Below, piece by piece: positions 17,351 to 25,532 of a stretch of DNA of 42,924 nt. A model generated the notes under the pieces. It was not told the DNA's origin. It saw only the letters and a list, made by a program, of their open reading frames with translations, and did not search any database. Origin of the DNA: an uncultured Lysobacterales bacterium (GTDB lineage Bacteria; Pseudomonadota; Gammaproteobacteria; Xanthomonadales; SZUA-36). Each line of letters starts with the position of its first letter. Position 1 is the stretch's first letter. Where the stretch lies: positions 11,459-54,382 of the forward strand of contig CAMYKC010000040.1 in assembly GCA_947258865.1 (NCBI GenBank). The letters run 5' to 3'. A program made the translations under genes and the position numbers.

Positions 17351-18053
17351 ATGCCAGAAATTCAATGGCGCGGGGTCTTTCCAGCCCTGACGACAAAATT
17401 CACTGCCGCTGATGAAATAGATTGGGATGCCATGGCGAGCCATCTCGAATTCCAGCTCGATGCTGGCGTTCACGGTCTGATCATCCTCGGTTCACTAGGC
17501 GAAAATGCAACATTGAGCACCCGGGAAAAACGGGATATGGTCCGCTTTTTCGCCGGCGCTGATCGCAGGGGTTTGCCGCTCATAGCCTGTATCGCAGAAT
17601 CGTCCACTCGGGATGCAAAGGAGTTTGCGGTTGCCGCCGAGGATGCCGGCGCGGATGGCTTCATGCTTCTGCCCCCGATGCGCTATCTCAGCGACCGTCG
17701 AGAGACCGTGACATTCCTTAATGAAGTGACCGCGGCAACATCCTGCCCCATCATGCTCTATAACAACCCGGTCGCATACGGCACCGACATCCGGCCTGAA
17801 GATTTCGCCCGCCTGGCGGACAATCCGAGGTTCGAGGCGATCAAGGAATCGGCCGCAGACACCCGTCGTATTACCGATATCCGTTTGCATTGCGGAGACC
17901 GGCTTGCCCTGTTCTGCGGGAAGCGCCAAAGTGCGGGCGCCAAGACTTCAACTGACTGAAGCCGAGGCGTCCCGTGTCGAAAAAATACTGGCAGGCGCTC
18001 TGGAAAATCGTCCTCACATCGAGGCCCGGCGGACCTCTGAACCGCTGATCTGA
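17351..18053 (+). pseudogene. DapA-family aldolase/deaminase gene with an internal deletion
   Basis: The first 190 codons read as a dihydrodipicolinate-synthase-family TIM barrel: GVFPALTTKF near the start, GSLGENATLS as the pyruvate-site loop, PIMLYNNPVAYGTD, and AIKESAADTRR with the Schiff-base lysine. After LALFCG the frame runs into 12 unrelated residues and stops at 17959. The family C-terminus resumes immediately in another frame (KVRAPRLQLTEAEASRVEKIL and on, to a stop at 18053). About 80 residues are missing between the two parts. In hydroxyproline catabolic clusters this family member deaminates pyrroline-4-hydroxy-2-carboxylate. Neighbouring GntR and epimerase genes support that role, now apparently lost. 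Confidence 0.82.
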
Positions 18054-18069
18054 TCAAGGCAAATATCTC

Positions 18070-18729
18070 ATGATTGCGGCAACTGCAAGAAAATCGAGCG
18101 CATTGAGCCTGGCGGAACAGGCCTACCGGATTCTGGAGGAAAAACTGGTCACCCTGGAACTGCCGCCGGGCACCGTGATTTCCGAGGGGCAGTTGATCGA
18201 TATTACCGGGCTTGGCCGCACACCGGTGCGGGAGGCGATGCAGAGGCTGGCTCAGCAGGAGTTGTTCCAGGTGATGCCTCGCAAGGGACTCCTGGTTACG
18301 CCCGTGAGCCGCCCCGGCATGCTGCATATCCTCGAGGCGAGGAAGCCCCTGGAGCGTGTGATCGTGTACCGTGCGGCGCTCAATGCGCGGGATGAGCAAA
18401 GGAGCGATCTGTCGTCGATCGCACGGGCTTTTACCATATCTCATGACAGCTTCGTGGAGTTCCTGCGACTGGTTTGCGAACTGGATGCCCTGCTCGACTT
18501 CTGTGCCGGTAATCCTTTTGCCAGCGCAGCACTGGCCCCCATGCGCAGCCACAGTCGCCGTTTCCTGTATTTTCATCGCAATCGCATGCAATTGTCCGAC
18601 GCAATTTCCGCTCATTCGAAGATGACCCGCTTGGTCGCCCGCAGGGACTACAACGGGGCGCAAAAGGCGTCGGACGGCGTGATTAGCGTGATGGAGCGAT
18701 TGGTGGCAAGTGTGGACAGGCTAGGCTGA
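18070..18729 (+). CDS. GntR-family (FadR/FCD subfamily) transcriptional regulator
   Basis: The 219-residue product has an N-terminal winged helix (residues about 12-75, with AEQAYRILEEKLV, GLGRTPVREAMQRL and a MPRKGLLVTPV wing) and an all-helical FCD ligand-binding domain behind it. The TPVREAMQRL motif is the hallmark of GntR recognition helices. It sits between the broken DapA-like gene and the hydroxyproline epimerase, 7 bp before the latter, and likely senses a substrate of that pathway. A candidate operator overlaps the promoter before the DapA-like gene. Confidence 0.9.
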   Translation: MIAATARKSSALSLAEQAYRILEEKLVTLELPPGTVISEGQLIDITGLGRTPVREAMQRLAQQELFQVMPRKGLLVTPVSRPGMLHILEARKPLERVIVYRAALNARDEQRSDLSSIARAFTISHDSFVEFLRLVCELDALLDFCAGNPFASAALAPMRSHSRRFLYFHRNRMQLSDAISAHSKMTRLVARRDYNGAQKASDGVISVMERLVASVDRLG

Positions 18730-18736
18730 GAAGTCC

Positions 18737-19753
18737 ATGGCCGGTCCATCTCGAACAACCTTCCACTGCATCGATGCCCACACCTGCGGTAACCCCGTTC
18801 GCCTGGTCTACAGAGGCGGCCCGCAACTCGAAGGCGAAAGCATGCTGGACCGCCAACAGCATTTCATCGCCGAATACGACTGGATAAGAACATCCCTGAT
18901 GTATGAACCGCGCGGCCACGCCATGATGTCGGGGAGTATCCTGTACCCTAGCCATCGTGATGACTGCGACATCGGCGTGCTTTTCATCGAGACGTCGGGT
19001 TGTCTTCCTATGTGCGGACACGGCACCATCGGAACCGTGACCATGGCAATCGAGAATCGCCTGGTCGAGCCGCGTGTCCCGGGGAGCCTTAGCCTTGAAA
19101 CACCGGCAGGGAAGGTTTCCGTTTCCTACACCGAGGTAAACGGAAAAGTCCGTTCAGTGCGCCTGACCAATGTTTCTTCCTTTCTTCATTCCAGCGGCCT
19201 GGAAGTGGATTGTCCGGAACTCGGCGGCCCCTTGACCTTCGATGTGGCCTACGGAGGTAATTTCTACGTGATTATCGAGCCTCAGGAAAACTACCCCGGT
19301 TTGGAACGTCTGACTGCGTCGGATATTGTTCGCCTGAGTCCATTATTGCGTGCACGCATCAACGAGCGATACAGCTTCTCGCATCCTGACGATCACAGGC
19401 TGTCCCATTTGCGGCACGTGATGTGGACTGGCAGCCCGAAAAAATCGGGATCGGATGCGAGGAATGCGGTGTTTTACGGTGACGCGGCGATCGACCGGTC
19501 ACCCTGCGGCACTGGCACATCATCACGGATGGCCCAGTTGGCGGCTCGAGGCGAGTTATCCACAGGCGATACCTTTGTGCACGAAAGTTATATCGGCAGC
19601 CAGTTTACGGGGCGCGTCGAGAACACGGCCAGGGTAGGCGAGTATCCGGCCATTGTCCCCAGCGTTGAGGGCTGGGCGCGGGTATACGGACACAATATGA
19701 TCACCGTGGATCCCGAAGACGATCCCTTCTGGGAAGGATTCATAGTCACATGA
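18737..19753 (+). CDS. 4-hydroxyproline 2-epimerase (proline racemase family)
   Basis: The 338-residue product has both catalytic cysteines of the epimerase/racemase group: Cys93 in PMCGHGTIG and Cys257 in DRSPCGTGTSS. Dehydratases of the family replace the second-site Cys partner, so epimerase activity on trans-4-hydroxy-L-proline is the best guess. Proline racemase cannot be excluded by sequence alone. IDAHTCGNPVRLV at the N-terminus is typical. The gene follows the GntR regulator by 7 bp and overlaps the DUF885 gene by 4 bp (ATGA). The oxidase and semialdehyde dehydrogenase of the full hydroxyproline route are not in the window. Confidence 0.9.
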   Translation: MAGPSRTTFHCIDAHTCGNPVRLVYRGGPQLEGESMLDRQQHFIAEYDWIRTSLMYEPRGHAMMSGSILYPSHRDDCDIGVLFIETSGCLPMCGHGTIGTVTMAIENRLVEPRVPGSLSLETPAGKVSVSYTEVNGKVRSVRLTNVSSFLHSSGLEVDCPELGGPLTFDVAYGGNFYVIIEPQENYPGLERLTASDIVRLSPLLRARINERYSFSHPDDHRLSHLRHVMWTGSPKKSGSDARNAVFYGDAAIDRSPCGTGTSSRMAQLAARGELSTGDTFVHESYIGSQFTGRVENTARVGEYPAIVPSVEGWARVYGHNMITVDPEDDPFWEGFIVT

Positions 19754-21522
19754 TGAAAAAATGTTTGATCAAACTGCATCGCGCCTTACTCGCGGTTTCA
19801 GTGCTGCTGGTATGCTCCGCGACCGCATGGGCCGCGGATGACAGCGAATCGTTCAGGGTGATTTACGAGAAGGAGTGGGACTTCAGGATGCAGGAGTTTC
19901 CGCTTTTCGCTTCCTCGGTCGGCGTCCACGATTACGCGGACTCGATGGGCGGCGTCAGCGAGGAGGACCAGCGCCGCCGCCACGCTTTCTGGACGGGAAT
20001 CCGGTCTGAGCTGGATGCCATCTCCTGTGAGCGGCTGGATCGCGACGAGTGCGTGAATTACCGGGTGTTCGTCAAGCAAATGGACAATTACCTCGCTGCC
20101 TATGAGACCAGGTCATACCTGATCCCCTTCAACAGCGACTGGGGCTTCTACATGGCCTGGGGCCGTTTGCCCGAAGAAACCGATTTCAACAAAGTGGAAG
20201 ATTACCGTAACTACCTGAGCCGTCTGCACTGGTTGCCGGTGGTCATGGATCAGTACATCGCGTTGATGCGCAAGGGCCTGGAACTGGGAATTACGCAGCC
20301 ACGCGTGATACTGGCCGGGCGTGAAGAGCCGATCAAGGCACAACTGGTGGACAAGGCCGAGCTAAGCCCGTTCTTCACCCCGTTTACCGAATTACCGGAG
20401 TCAATGGCCGGCGGTGAAAAGACAGAGTTACTGGCAACGGCTGAGAAAGTCATCACGGTGGGAGTAATCCCGGCCTACCAGCGCCTCCTTGATTTTTTCC
20501 AACGCGAGTATCTTCCCGGAGCGCGCACGTCGTTGGCTGCCACCGCTCTACCGGGAGGTGAGCGCTTTTACCAGTCTCAGATTCAGCTTTATGCGACCGT
20601 CGACATGACTCCCCGGGAAATCCACGAAATTGGCCGTCAGCAAGTTGCCAGGATTCGTGCAGAAATGGAGACCATCATCGAAGAGCTTGGTTTCGATGGC
20701 GATTTCGCTGCATTTCTGGAGTTTTTGCGAACCGATCCACGGTTTTATGTCAGGAGTCCGAAGGAATTGCTGGCTCACGCGTCCTACTATGCAAAGAAGA
20801 TAGACGGCCGCCTGCCCATGATGTTTGGCCACCTTCCACGCCAGCCATACGGTGTCGCCGCGGTGCCCGAAGAAATTGCACCGTTTTATACCGCCGGACG
20901 TTATGTTCCGGCCTCGCTCGATGCTCATCGGGGCGGTTACTACTGGGTTAACACCTATGCGCTGAACAGCCGGCCGCTGTATACCATCCCCGCGCTGACA
21001 TTGCACGAAGGGGCGCCGGGTCATCATACCCAGAGCGCATTGGCGCTGGAGCAGGAAAACCAGCCTCCATTCCGCCGTTTCGACTACATCTCAGCTTACG
21101 GTGAAGGCTGGGGTCTTTACGCCGAAAAGCTTGGGGTCGAAATGGAAATCTATGAAACGCCATATGAGCATTTCGGCCGGCTGACCTACGAAATGTGGCG
21201 CGCCTGCCGCCTGGTCATCGACACCGGCATTCATGCCATGGGCTGGACCCGCGAACAGGCTCTGGATTTTCTCGCTTCAAATACGGCGCTTTCTATCCAC
21301 GAGGTCACCACCGAAGTGGACCGCTATATCTCCTGGCCCGCCCAGGCCTTGAGCTACAAGCTGGGTGAGTACACGATCTGGCAGCTCCGCTCGAAAGCCG
21401 AAGAGGCATTGAATGAGCAATTCGATATCCGTGCGTTCCATGACTTTATCCTGTCACTGGGTTCCGTTCCGCTGGATGTGCTGACGGACGAAGTCAACGC
21501 ATGGATCAAGGGGCAGCAGTAG
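19750..21522 (+). CDS. Exported DUF885 family metallopeptidase-like protein
   Basis: The 590-residue product has a signal peptide (hydrophobic residues about 11-26, AWAADD cleavage region) and a DUF885 domain. The domain carries the zincin-like motif HEGAPGHH (His419, Glu420, His425) and YGEGWGLYAEKLG (Glu452), which together look like a metal site with a catalytic Glu. DUF885 proteins are predicted periplasmic peptidases, and specificity is unknown. Its ATGA overlap with the epimerase gene indicates coupled expression, so it may release hydroxyproline- or proline-containing peptides. That link is inference. The length is typical of the family. Confidence 0.88.
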   Translation: MMKKCLIKLHRALLAVSVLLVCSATAWAADDSESFRVIYEKEWDFRMQEFPLFASSVGVHDYADSMGGVSEEDQRRRHAFWTGIRSELDAISCERLDRDECVNYRVFVKQMDNYLAAYETRSYLIPFNSDWGFYMAWGRLPEETDFNKVEDYRNYLSRLHWLPVVMDQYIALMRKGLELGITQPRVILAGREEPIKAQLVDKAELSPFFTPFTELPESMAGGEKTELLATAEKVITVGVIPAYQRLLDFFQREYLPGARTSLAATALPGGERFYQSQIQLYATVDMTPREIHEIGRQQVARIRAEMETIIEELGFDGDFAAFLEFLRTDPRFYVRSPKELLAHASYYAKKIDGRLPMMFGHLPRQPYGVAAVPEEIAPFYTAGRYVPASLDAHRGGYYWVNTYALNSRPLYTIPALTLHEGAPGHHTQSALALEQENQPPFRRFDYISAYGEGWGLYAEKLGVEMEIYETPYEHFGRLTYEMWRACRLVIDTGIHAMGWTREQALDFLASNTALSIHEVTTEVDRYISWPAQALSYKLGEYTIWQLRSKAEEALNEQFDIRAFHDFILSLGSVPLDVLTDEVNAWIKGQQ

Positions 21523-21574
21523 CGCTCGCGTCCGGTTCGGGCCATAATCCGGGCGGTAAAGGGAGAAATCTGGC

Positions 21575-22066
21575 ATGAAACCAAACACCGTTCTGACCGC
21601 CCTGCTACTCATCATCGCTTCAAGCCTGTACGCGGCCGAAGGCACAGACAGTTCGGGGCAGCCCGGCAGTCATCGTTCAGCTTCGCCAGACGGAGCGTCG
21701 GTAGGATTCTCGAATATCGCCGATGGCGATGTTTTGCCAACCGTGTTCACGGTCAGGTTTGCAGTCAGCGGTATGGGCATTGCGCCTGCGGGCGTTGAGA
21801 TTGACAACACGGGTCATCACCATTTGTTGATCGATGTGGCGGAAATGCCCGATTTCAATCAGCCACTTCCGGCGACGGACAAAATCCGCCATTTCGGGAA
21901 GGGCCAGACCGAGACGGAAGTCCAGCTGGTGGAAGGACAACATACCTTGCAAGTGCTGTTTGCTGATTACAGGCACATACCGCATGAGCCGCCGGTCATG
22001 TCCGAAATTATCACCGTTGAAGTATCCGCGGATGCGCCGGCTCAGGCCGATTCTGAGAGCGATTGA
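21575..22066 (+). CDS. Exported DUF4399 domain protein
   Basis: The 163-residue product has a signal peptide (residues about 5-21, SLYAAEG) and a DUF4399 domain: NIADGDVLPTVFTVRFAVSGM, then NTGHHHLLIDV, ending with HTLQVLFADYRHIPH and an acidic tail. The clustered His residues suggest possible metal binding, but the role of the family is unknown. It lies 7 bp upstream of slyD, whose product is also a metal-linked protein, so the two are probably co-transcribed. Confidence 0.85.
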   Translation: MKPNTVLTALLLIIASSLYAAEGTDSSGQPGSHRSASPDGASVGFSNIADGDVLPTVFTVRFAVSGMGIAPAGVEIDNTGHHHLLIDVAEMPDFNQPLPATDKIRHFGKGQTETEVQLVEGQHTLQVLFADYRHIPHEPPVMSEIITVEVSADAPAQADSESD

Positions 22067-22073
22067 GATTTCG

Positions 22074-22556
22074 ATGGCCATCGAGAACAAAAAGGTCGTT
22101 TCTTTTCATTACACGTTGACCAACCAGCAGGGTGACCAGCTGGAGTCATCGCACGAGGGGCAGCCCATGTCTTACCTGCATGGATCCAGGAATATCATTC
22201 CCGGGCTTGAAAAGGCCATGGCCGGAAAAGACGTCGGGGATGAATTCGAGGTAACCGTGGAACCCGCGGAGGCGTATGGCGAGAGGGTCGAAACCAAAGT
22301 GCAGCGTATTTCCGCCAAACTTTTCAGGCATCCCGGCCGGCTCGAGCCGGGGCAAGCCGTGTCGATTCAGACCAAGCAAGGCCCGGTGCAGGCGATCATC
22401 GCAAAGGTTGGCCGATTCAATATCGACGTGGACCTGAACCATCCGCTGGCGGGCCAGGCGTTGACATTCAATGTCGAAGTGACCGATATACGGGAAGCGA
22501 CCGAGGAAGAAATCTCACACGGCCATGTTCATGGCCCTGGTGGCCACGAACACTAA
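22074..22556 (+). CDS. slyD: FKBP-type peptidyl-prolyl isomerase SlyD
   Basis: SlyD is a cytoplasmic prolyl isomerase and chaperone that also binds nickel. The 160-residue product has an FKBP domain (VVSFHYTLTNQQG, GSRNIIPGLEKAMAGKDVGD, EAYGER) with the inserted-flap domain between. It ends in a short His-rich tail (HGHVHGPGGHEH) that could bind metal, shorter than the E. coli tail. The frame is open further upstream in an overlapping register, but ATG 22074 gives the conserved N-terminus. It follows the DUF4399 gene by 7 bp. Confidence 0.92.
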   Translation: MAIENKKVVSFHYTLTNQQGDQLESSHEGQPMSYLHGSRNIIPGLEKAMAGKDVGDEFEVTVEPAEAYGERVETKVQRISAKLFRHPGRLEPGQAVSIQTKQGPVQAIIAKVGRFNIDVDLNHPLAGQALTFNVEVTDIREATEEEISHGHVHGPGGHEH

Positions 22557-22602
22557 AAGCGCGCTGGTTTAGCTGGCCCGGACGCTATCCGACCGCTATC
22601 TT

Positions 22603-23346
22603 TCAGGATTTACGGGCGACCGTTTTCAGTTCATTCATATCCAGGATGCGAACCTGCTTGCGGTCGACCTTGACCACACCGGCCTTCTGGAATCGGGCCA
22701 ACACGCGGCTCACGGTTTCCGTAGCCAGTCTCAGGTAACTGGCAATATCGCGGCGCGACATCGCCAGGATGAATTCCTTGTCGGAATATCCCCGCCGGGA
22801 GAAACGCTCGGACAGGGAGAGAAGAAACATCGCAATCCGCTCGTCTGCGCTCAAATCGCCCGCAATGGTTTCAAGTTCGCTGATGCGCTGGCTCATCACG
22901 CGGAACAGCTCCGATTGAAGCTCGGGCATATGACGAGCCATGCTGGTGACGGTTTCGAAAGTCAGGCCGCAAACGGCGCTGGTGTCGAGTGCCACGACAT
23001 TGGCTACGTGCTTGCAGGAATGAATTGCATCCAGGCCAATGATCTCACCGGGCAGGTGAAAACCCAGAACCTGCTCCTGCCCTTCATGATCGATAACATA
23101 ACTCTTGAAACAACCGGTTCGCACCGAGGCGACCGAACGGAATTCGTCTCCGGCCCTGAAAAGGTGTTCTCCGGGCTGGATGGGGCGCGAACGGTGGACG
23201 ATCTGCTCGAAACGCTCGGTTTCGTCCGGTGTCAGGCCTCGCGGCAGGCAAAGTTCGCCCAAAGCACAGCGGCTGCAGGCAACTTGCGAGCGGGAGGGTT
23301 CACGACGGTAATCTCGAATATTGGCGACTCTTAGGGAACTTTCCAT
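22603..23346 (-). CDS. fnr: FNR/Anr-type oxygen-responsive regulator
   Basis: The 247-residue product has all elements of an oxygen-sensing FNR: N-terminal Cys24, Cys27 and Cys33 (CSRCALGELC) and the fourth ligand Cys126 (TSAVCGL) for a [4Fe-4S] cluster, a cyclic-nucleotide-like barrel, a long dimer helix, and a winged helix with the ATETVSRVL recognition helix. The E..SR pattern in that helix is the one that reads TTGA half-sites. ATG 23346 was chosen over the upstream open frame because GGAGAG precedes it at proper spacing. It lies downstream of hemN, a classic FNR/Anr target. Confidence 0.94.
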   Translation of the reverse strand: MESSLRVANIRDYRREPSRSQVACSRCALGELCLPRGLTPDETERFEQIVHRSRPIQPGEHLFRAGDEFRSVASVRTGCFKSYVIDHEGQEQVLGFHLPGEIIGLDAIHSCKHVANVVALDTSAVCGLTFETVTSMARHMPELQSELFRVMSQRISELETIAGDLSADERIAMFLLSLSERFSRRGYSDKEFILAMSRRDIASYLRLATETVSRVLARFQKAGVVKVDRKQVRILDMNELKTVARKS

Positions 23347-23377
23347 GACGCACTCTCCAATTAATTCTTTTGAGTGC

Positions 23378-23427
23378 ATTATATTGCGCAGCACGCTCAG
23401 CCACATGCGTATAAATACGTATGTGGC
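23378..23427 (-). promoter_or_regulatory. fnr promoter: consensus -10 with a 28-bp dyad upstream
   Basis: On the minus strand a perfect TATAAT (23383-23378) lies about 32 bp before the fnr start codon. No acceptable -35 hexamer is found 16-18 bp upstream. Instead a near-perfect inverted repeat occupies 23400-23427: two 13-bp arms with one mismatch around a 2-bp centre, arms of the form GCCACAT(G/A)CGTAT. Its centre lies about 42 bp before the predicted start site, the position of class II activators. The motif is not an FNR or CRP consensus, and I do not recognise the binding protein. Confidence 0.5.
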
Positions 23428-23520
23428 ATTGCTTAGGACCCCGGATTCCCTTCCTGAAGAACAGGTCAGACCAGCGGTTCAGCAAGGCACCGCCGCAGTG
23501 TTGTTGAGCGTAAAACCCCC

Positions 23521-24818
23521 TCAGATCACCCTTGAGAATTTCGGCTTGATTTGAGGTTCCTGCAGGTATTCATCGAACACCATGGCGATGGCCCGCAATA
23601 ACAGCCGGCCTTCCGCCGTTACGCTGAAGGCGTCATTGCCCATTTCGACCAGGCCGTCTGTTTCGAGTTGCTGCAGGTTCCCGAGCTCAAGTGCGAAGTG
23701 CTCGTGAAAATCAATGGCGTAGTTGGACTCGAAATGTTCGAAATTGACTTCGCCGTGACACATGATGGATTCGATGACGCTGCGCCGTAAGCGGTCTTCG
23801 GTGGTCAGGCTCACGCCGCGCCAGATGGGCAGCTTCCCTTCGGCAACAACCGATTGCCAGGTCGGGATGTCCTTGATGTTCTGTGCATAGCAGTCACCCA
23901 CCTTGCCAATTGCACTGACACCCAAACCCACGAGATCGCATTCCCGGCGGGTCGAATAACCCTGGAAGTTGCGCTGCAGCCCTCCTTCCCGCTGGGCGAC
24001 GGTAAGTTCATCATCAGGCAGAGCAAAGTGGTCCATGCCAATATAGATGTAACCGGCTTCAGTCAGTTTCGTGATGAGTTATAAACGGCAAGGCGATCGG
24101 GTTTCGCTTCGACCACAGTGTCGATGGTCTTGCCGAAGCTTTCCACTGTTTGCAGCGGCAAGCCGTAAATCAGATCAATGGAAACCGAATTGAATCCGAG
24201 GTTTCTCGAGCCATCTATCATTTCCAGTGTGGCCTCAGGATCCTGAACACGGTTGACGGCCTTCTGAACCGCCGGGTCGATGTCCTGCACACCAAGGCTG
24301 ATCCGGTTAAAGCCCATCGCAGCCAGTTCAGCCAGCCGCTCAATGCCGACCGTACGCGGGTCCACCTCGATTGAAAATTCCCGGCTGTCCCTTTTGCTCA
24401 GAGAGAAATGCCGCCCTAACTGCTTGACCAGGGCTTTGAGTTCCTCATCATTGTGGAAGGTTGGGGTGCCGCCGCCAAAGTGAAGTTGGATCACCTCACG
24501 GTCGTGATCAAACAGTTTTCCCTGCAGCTCTATTTCGCGATCCAGCAGCCCAAGGTAGTGCGTCGCCTGGTGCTCGTGCCGGGTCACTTTTTTCATGCAT
24601 CCACAGTAATAGCAAAGTGACCTGCAAAATGGCAGATGAACATAAAGAGAGAGCGGTTTTGGAATCAATTCGCTGTTGCTGTCCGCCGTATTCCGGCGGT
24701 AGGCCTCCGCGTCGAATCCTTCCATGAATTGCACTGCTGTTGGGTATGACGTGTAGCGTGGTCCCGCTATGTCATACCTTTTTATCAGTTCTGTATTGAA
24801 TTTAACTCGTTGTTCCAT
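23521..24818 (-). pseudogene. hemN: Oxygen-independent coproporphyrinogen III oxidase hemN, internal deletion and frameshift
   Basis: HemN is the radical-SAM enzyme that makes protoporphyrinogen IX without oxygen. The first frame (24818 to about 24075) has RYTSYPTAVQF, the CRSLCYYCGC cluster motif, HFGGGTPTF, and SIDLIYGLPLQT, then after DRLAVYN runs out of register and stops at 24063. The second frame resumes as LITKLTEAGYIYIGMDHFALPDDEL and continues to a normal FSRVI C-terminus. Against E. coli HemN (from memory) about 33 residues, roughly 100 bp, are missing at 24070-24080. The deletion would remove part of the barrel and break the frame, so the gene as given should be inactive. ATG 24818 is preferred over the open frame to 24869. 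Confidence 0.88.
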
Positions 24819-24854
24819 CAATGGGCCCTGGATCATCCTGTTTGCAATGAGAAG

Positions 24855-24894
24855 ACTATACGATGGCAACCAGTTTTCAGTTGACCGGCGTCAA
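24855..24894 (-). promoter_or_regulatory. hemN promoter with FNR/Anr box
   Basis: TTGAC-CGGC-GTCAA (24881-24894) is a perfect inverted repeat matching the FNR/Anr consensus TTGAT-N4-ATCAA except at the inner base of each arm. A TATAGT hexamer (24860-24855, minus strand) follows 20 bp after the box, placing the box centre about 41 bp before the predicted start site. That is the standard class II FNR activator layout. The recognition helix of the FNR encoded nearby fits TTGA half-sites. Confidence 0.65.
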
Positions 24895-25075
24895 CCATCA
24901 AGCCTTTGGACGTCATCCCCGGGGAAATAATTCCATATCCCGCAACAATTTTAAACATGACTCAGGTCAATTACGCTTCCAGAGTCCAACCGTACACTAC
25001 AGTCGTCGGCAGAATTGAACGTAGATTTTGTCGAAGGAACACGATTGTGTGAAGACTCTCCAAGTCTCAAGAATT
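24895..25075. other. Non-coding spacer upstream of hemN; possible plus-strand transcript
   Basis: The gap between the hemN start and the queD end is about 310 bp. Besides the FNR box and a plus-oriented terminator it holds a small hairpin near 25052-25068 (AGACT and AGTCT arms). A 51-codon plus-strand frame (24863-25018) exists but has no recognisable relatives or strong ribosome site. The terminator with no annotated plus-strand gene before it suggests a small RNA, but I see no convincing promoter. Confidence 0.3.
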
Positions 25076-25103
25076 AGGCCAGACATAAGTCTGGCCTTTT
25101 TTT
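25076..25103 (+). terminator. Strong intrinsic terminator, plus orientation
   Basis: A perfect 9-bp stem (AGGCCAGAC with GTCTGGCCT) closes an ATAA loop and is followed by seven T residues. The T tract marks a plus-strand transcript. In the minus direction, past queD, only a weak U stretch follows the stem. No plus-strand gene was found immediately upstream. Confidence 0.8.
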
Positions 25104-25131
25104 ATGAGCGCGGAGTATGCCCGTAATGGAC

Positions 25132-25488
25132 TCAATTGCCGGTATAAACACAACCCGCGTTGCAGGTTTCCTGGACGACCACTTTTGAAAGTTCAGGGAG
25201 GTCGGGCAGAAGCCGGACCCAAATCCAGCAAGCGAGATTTTCGCTGGTCGGATTTTCCAAACCTTCGATGTCATTCAGGCAATGATGATCCAGTTGGTCG
25301 TACAACGGCTGAAATACGCGGCGCAAGTCGGCGAAGTCCATGACCCAGCCAGACTCCGGACCCACCGGCCCGCTGATGTGAATTTCAATCTGGAATGAGT
25401 GCCCGTGCATGCGTGCACACTTGTGGCCCTCCGGTACGTTCGGGAGCCGGTGCGCGGCTTCGATCTGAAAAACGCGAAACACTTCCAT
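25132..25488 (-). CDS. queD: 6-carboxytetrahydropterin synthase QueD
   Basis: QueD converts dihydroneopterin triphosphate to 6-carboxytetrahydropterin for queuosine (7-deazaguanine) synthesis. The 118-residue product has the zinc-binding histidines in EAAHRLP and CARMHGHSF (with the catalytic Cys), the DFADLRRVF segment, [19 protein letters not shown] and the C-terminal [11 protein letters not shown]. It resembles E. coli QueD closely in length and motifs. It lies 44 bp after the CDGSH gene on the same strand. Other queuosine genes are not in the window. Confidence 0.95.
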   Translation of the reverse strand: MEVFRVFQIEAAHRLPNVPEGHKCARMHGHSFQIEIHISGPVGPESGWVMDFADLRRVFQPLYDQLDHHCLNDIEGLENPTSENLACWIWVRLLPDLPELSKVVVQETCNAGCVYTGN

Positions 25489-25532
25489 GGACGGATTGTG
25501 CCGCCCGTGAAAGGTCTGCGCAACTCTGCCCG

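Noticed and set aside
17758-18663. 301-codon minus-strand open frame
   Set aside because: Antisense to the DapA-like remnant and GntR gene; both of those have clear motifs.
23400-23427. The 28-bp dyad as a hemN terminator
   Set aside because: The stem has a 2-nt centre and is not followed by a T tract on either strand; an operator fits better.
24863-25018. 51-codon plus-strand frame starting MATSFQLTGVNHQ
   Set aside because: It starts within the hemN promoter, has no strong ribosome site and no recognised relatives. Kept only as a remark in the spacer entry.
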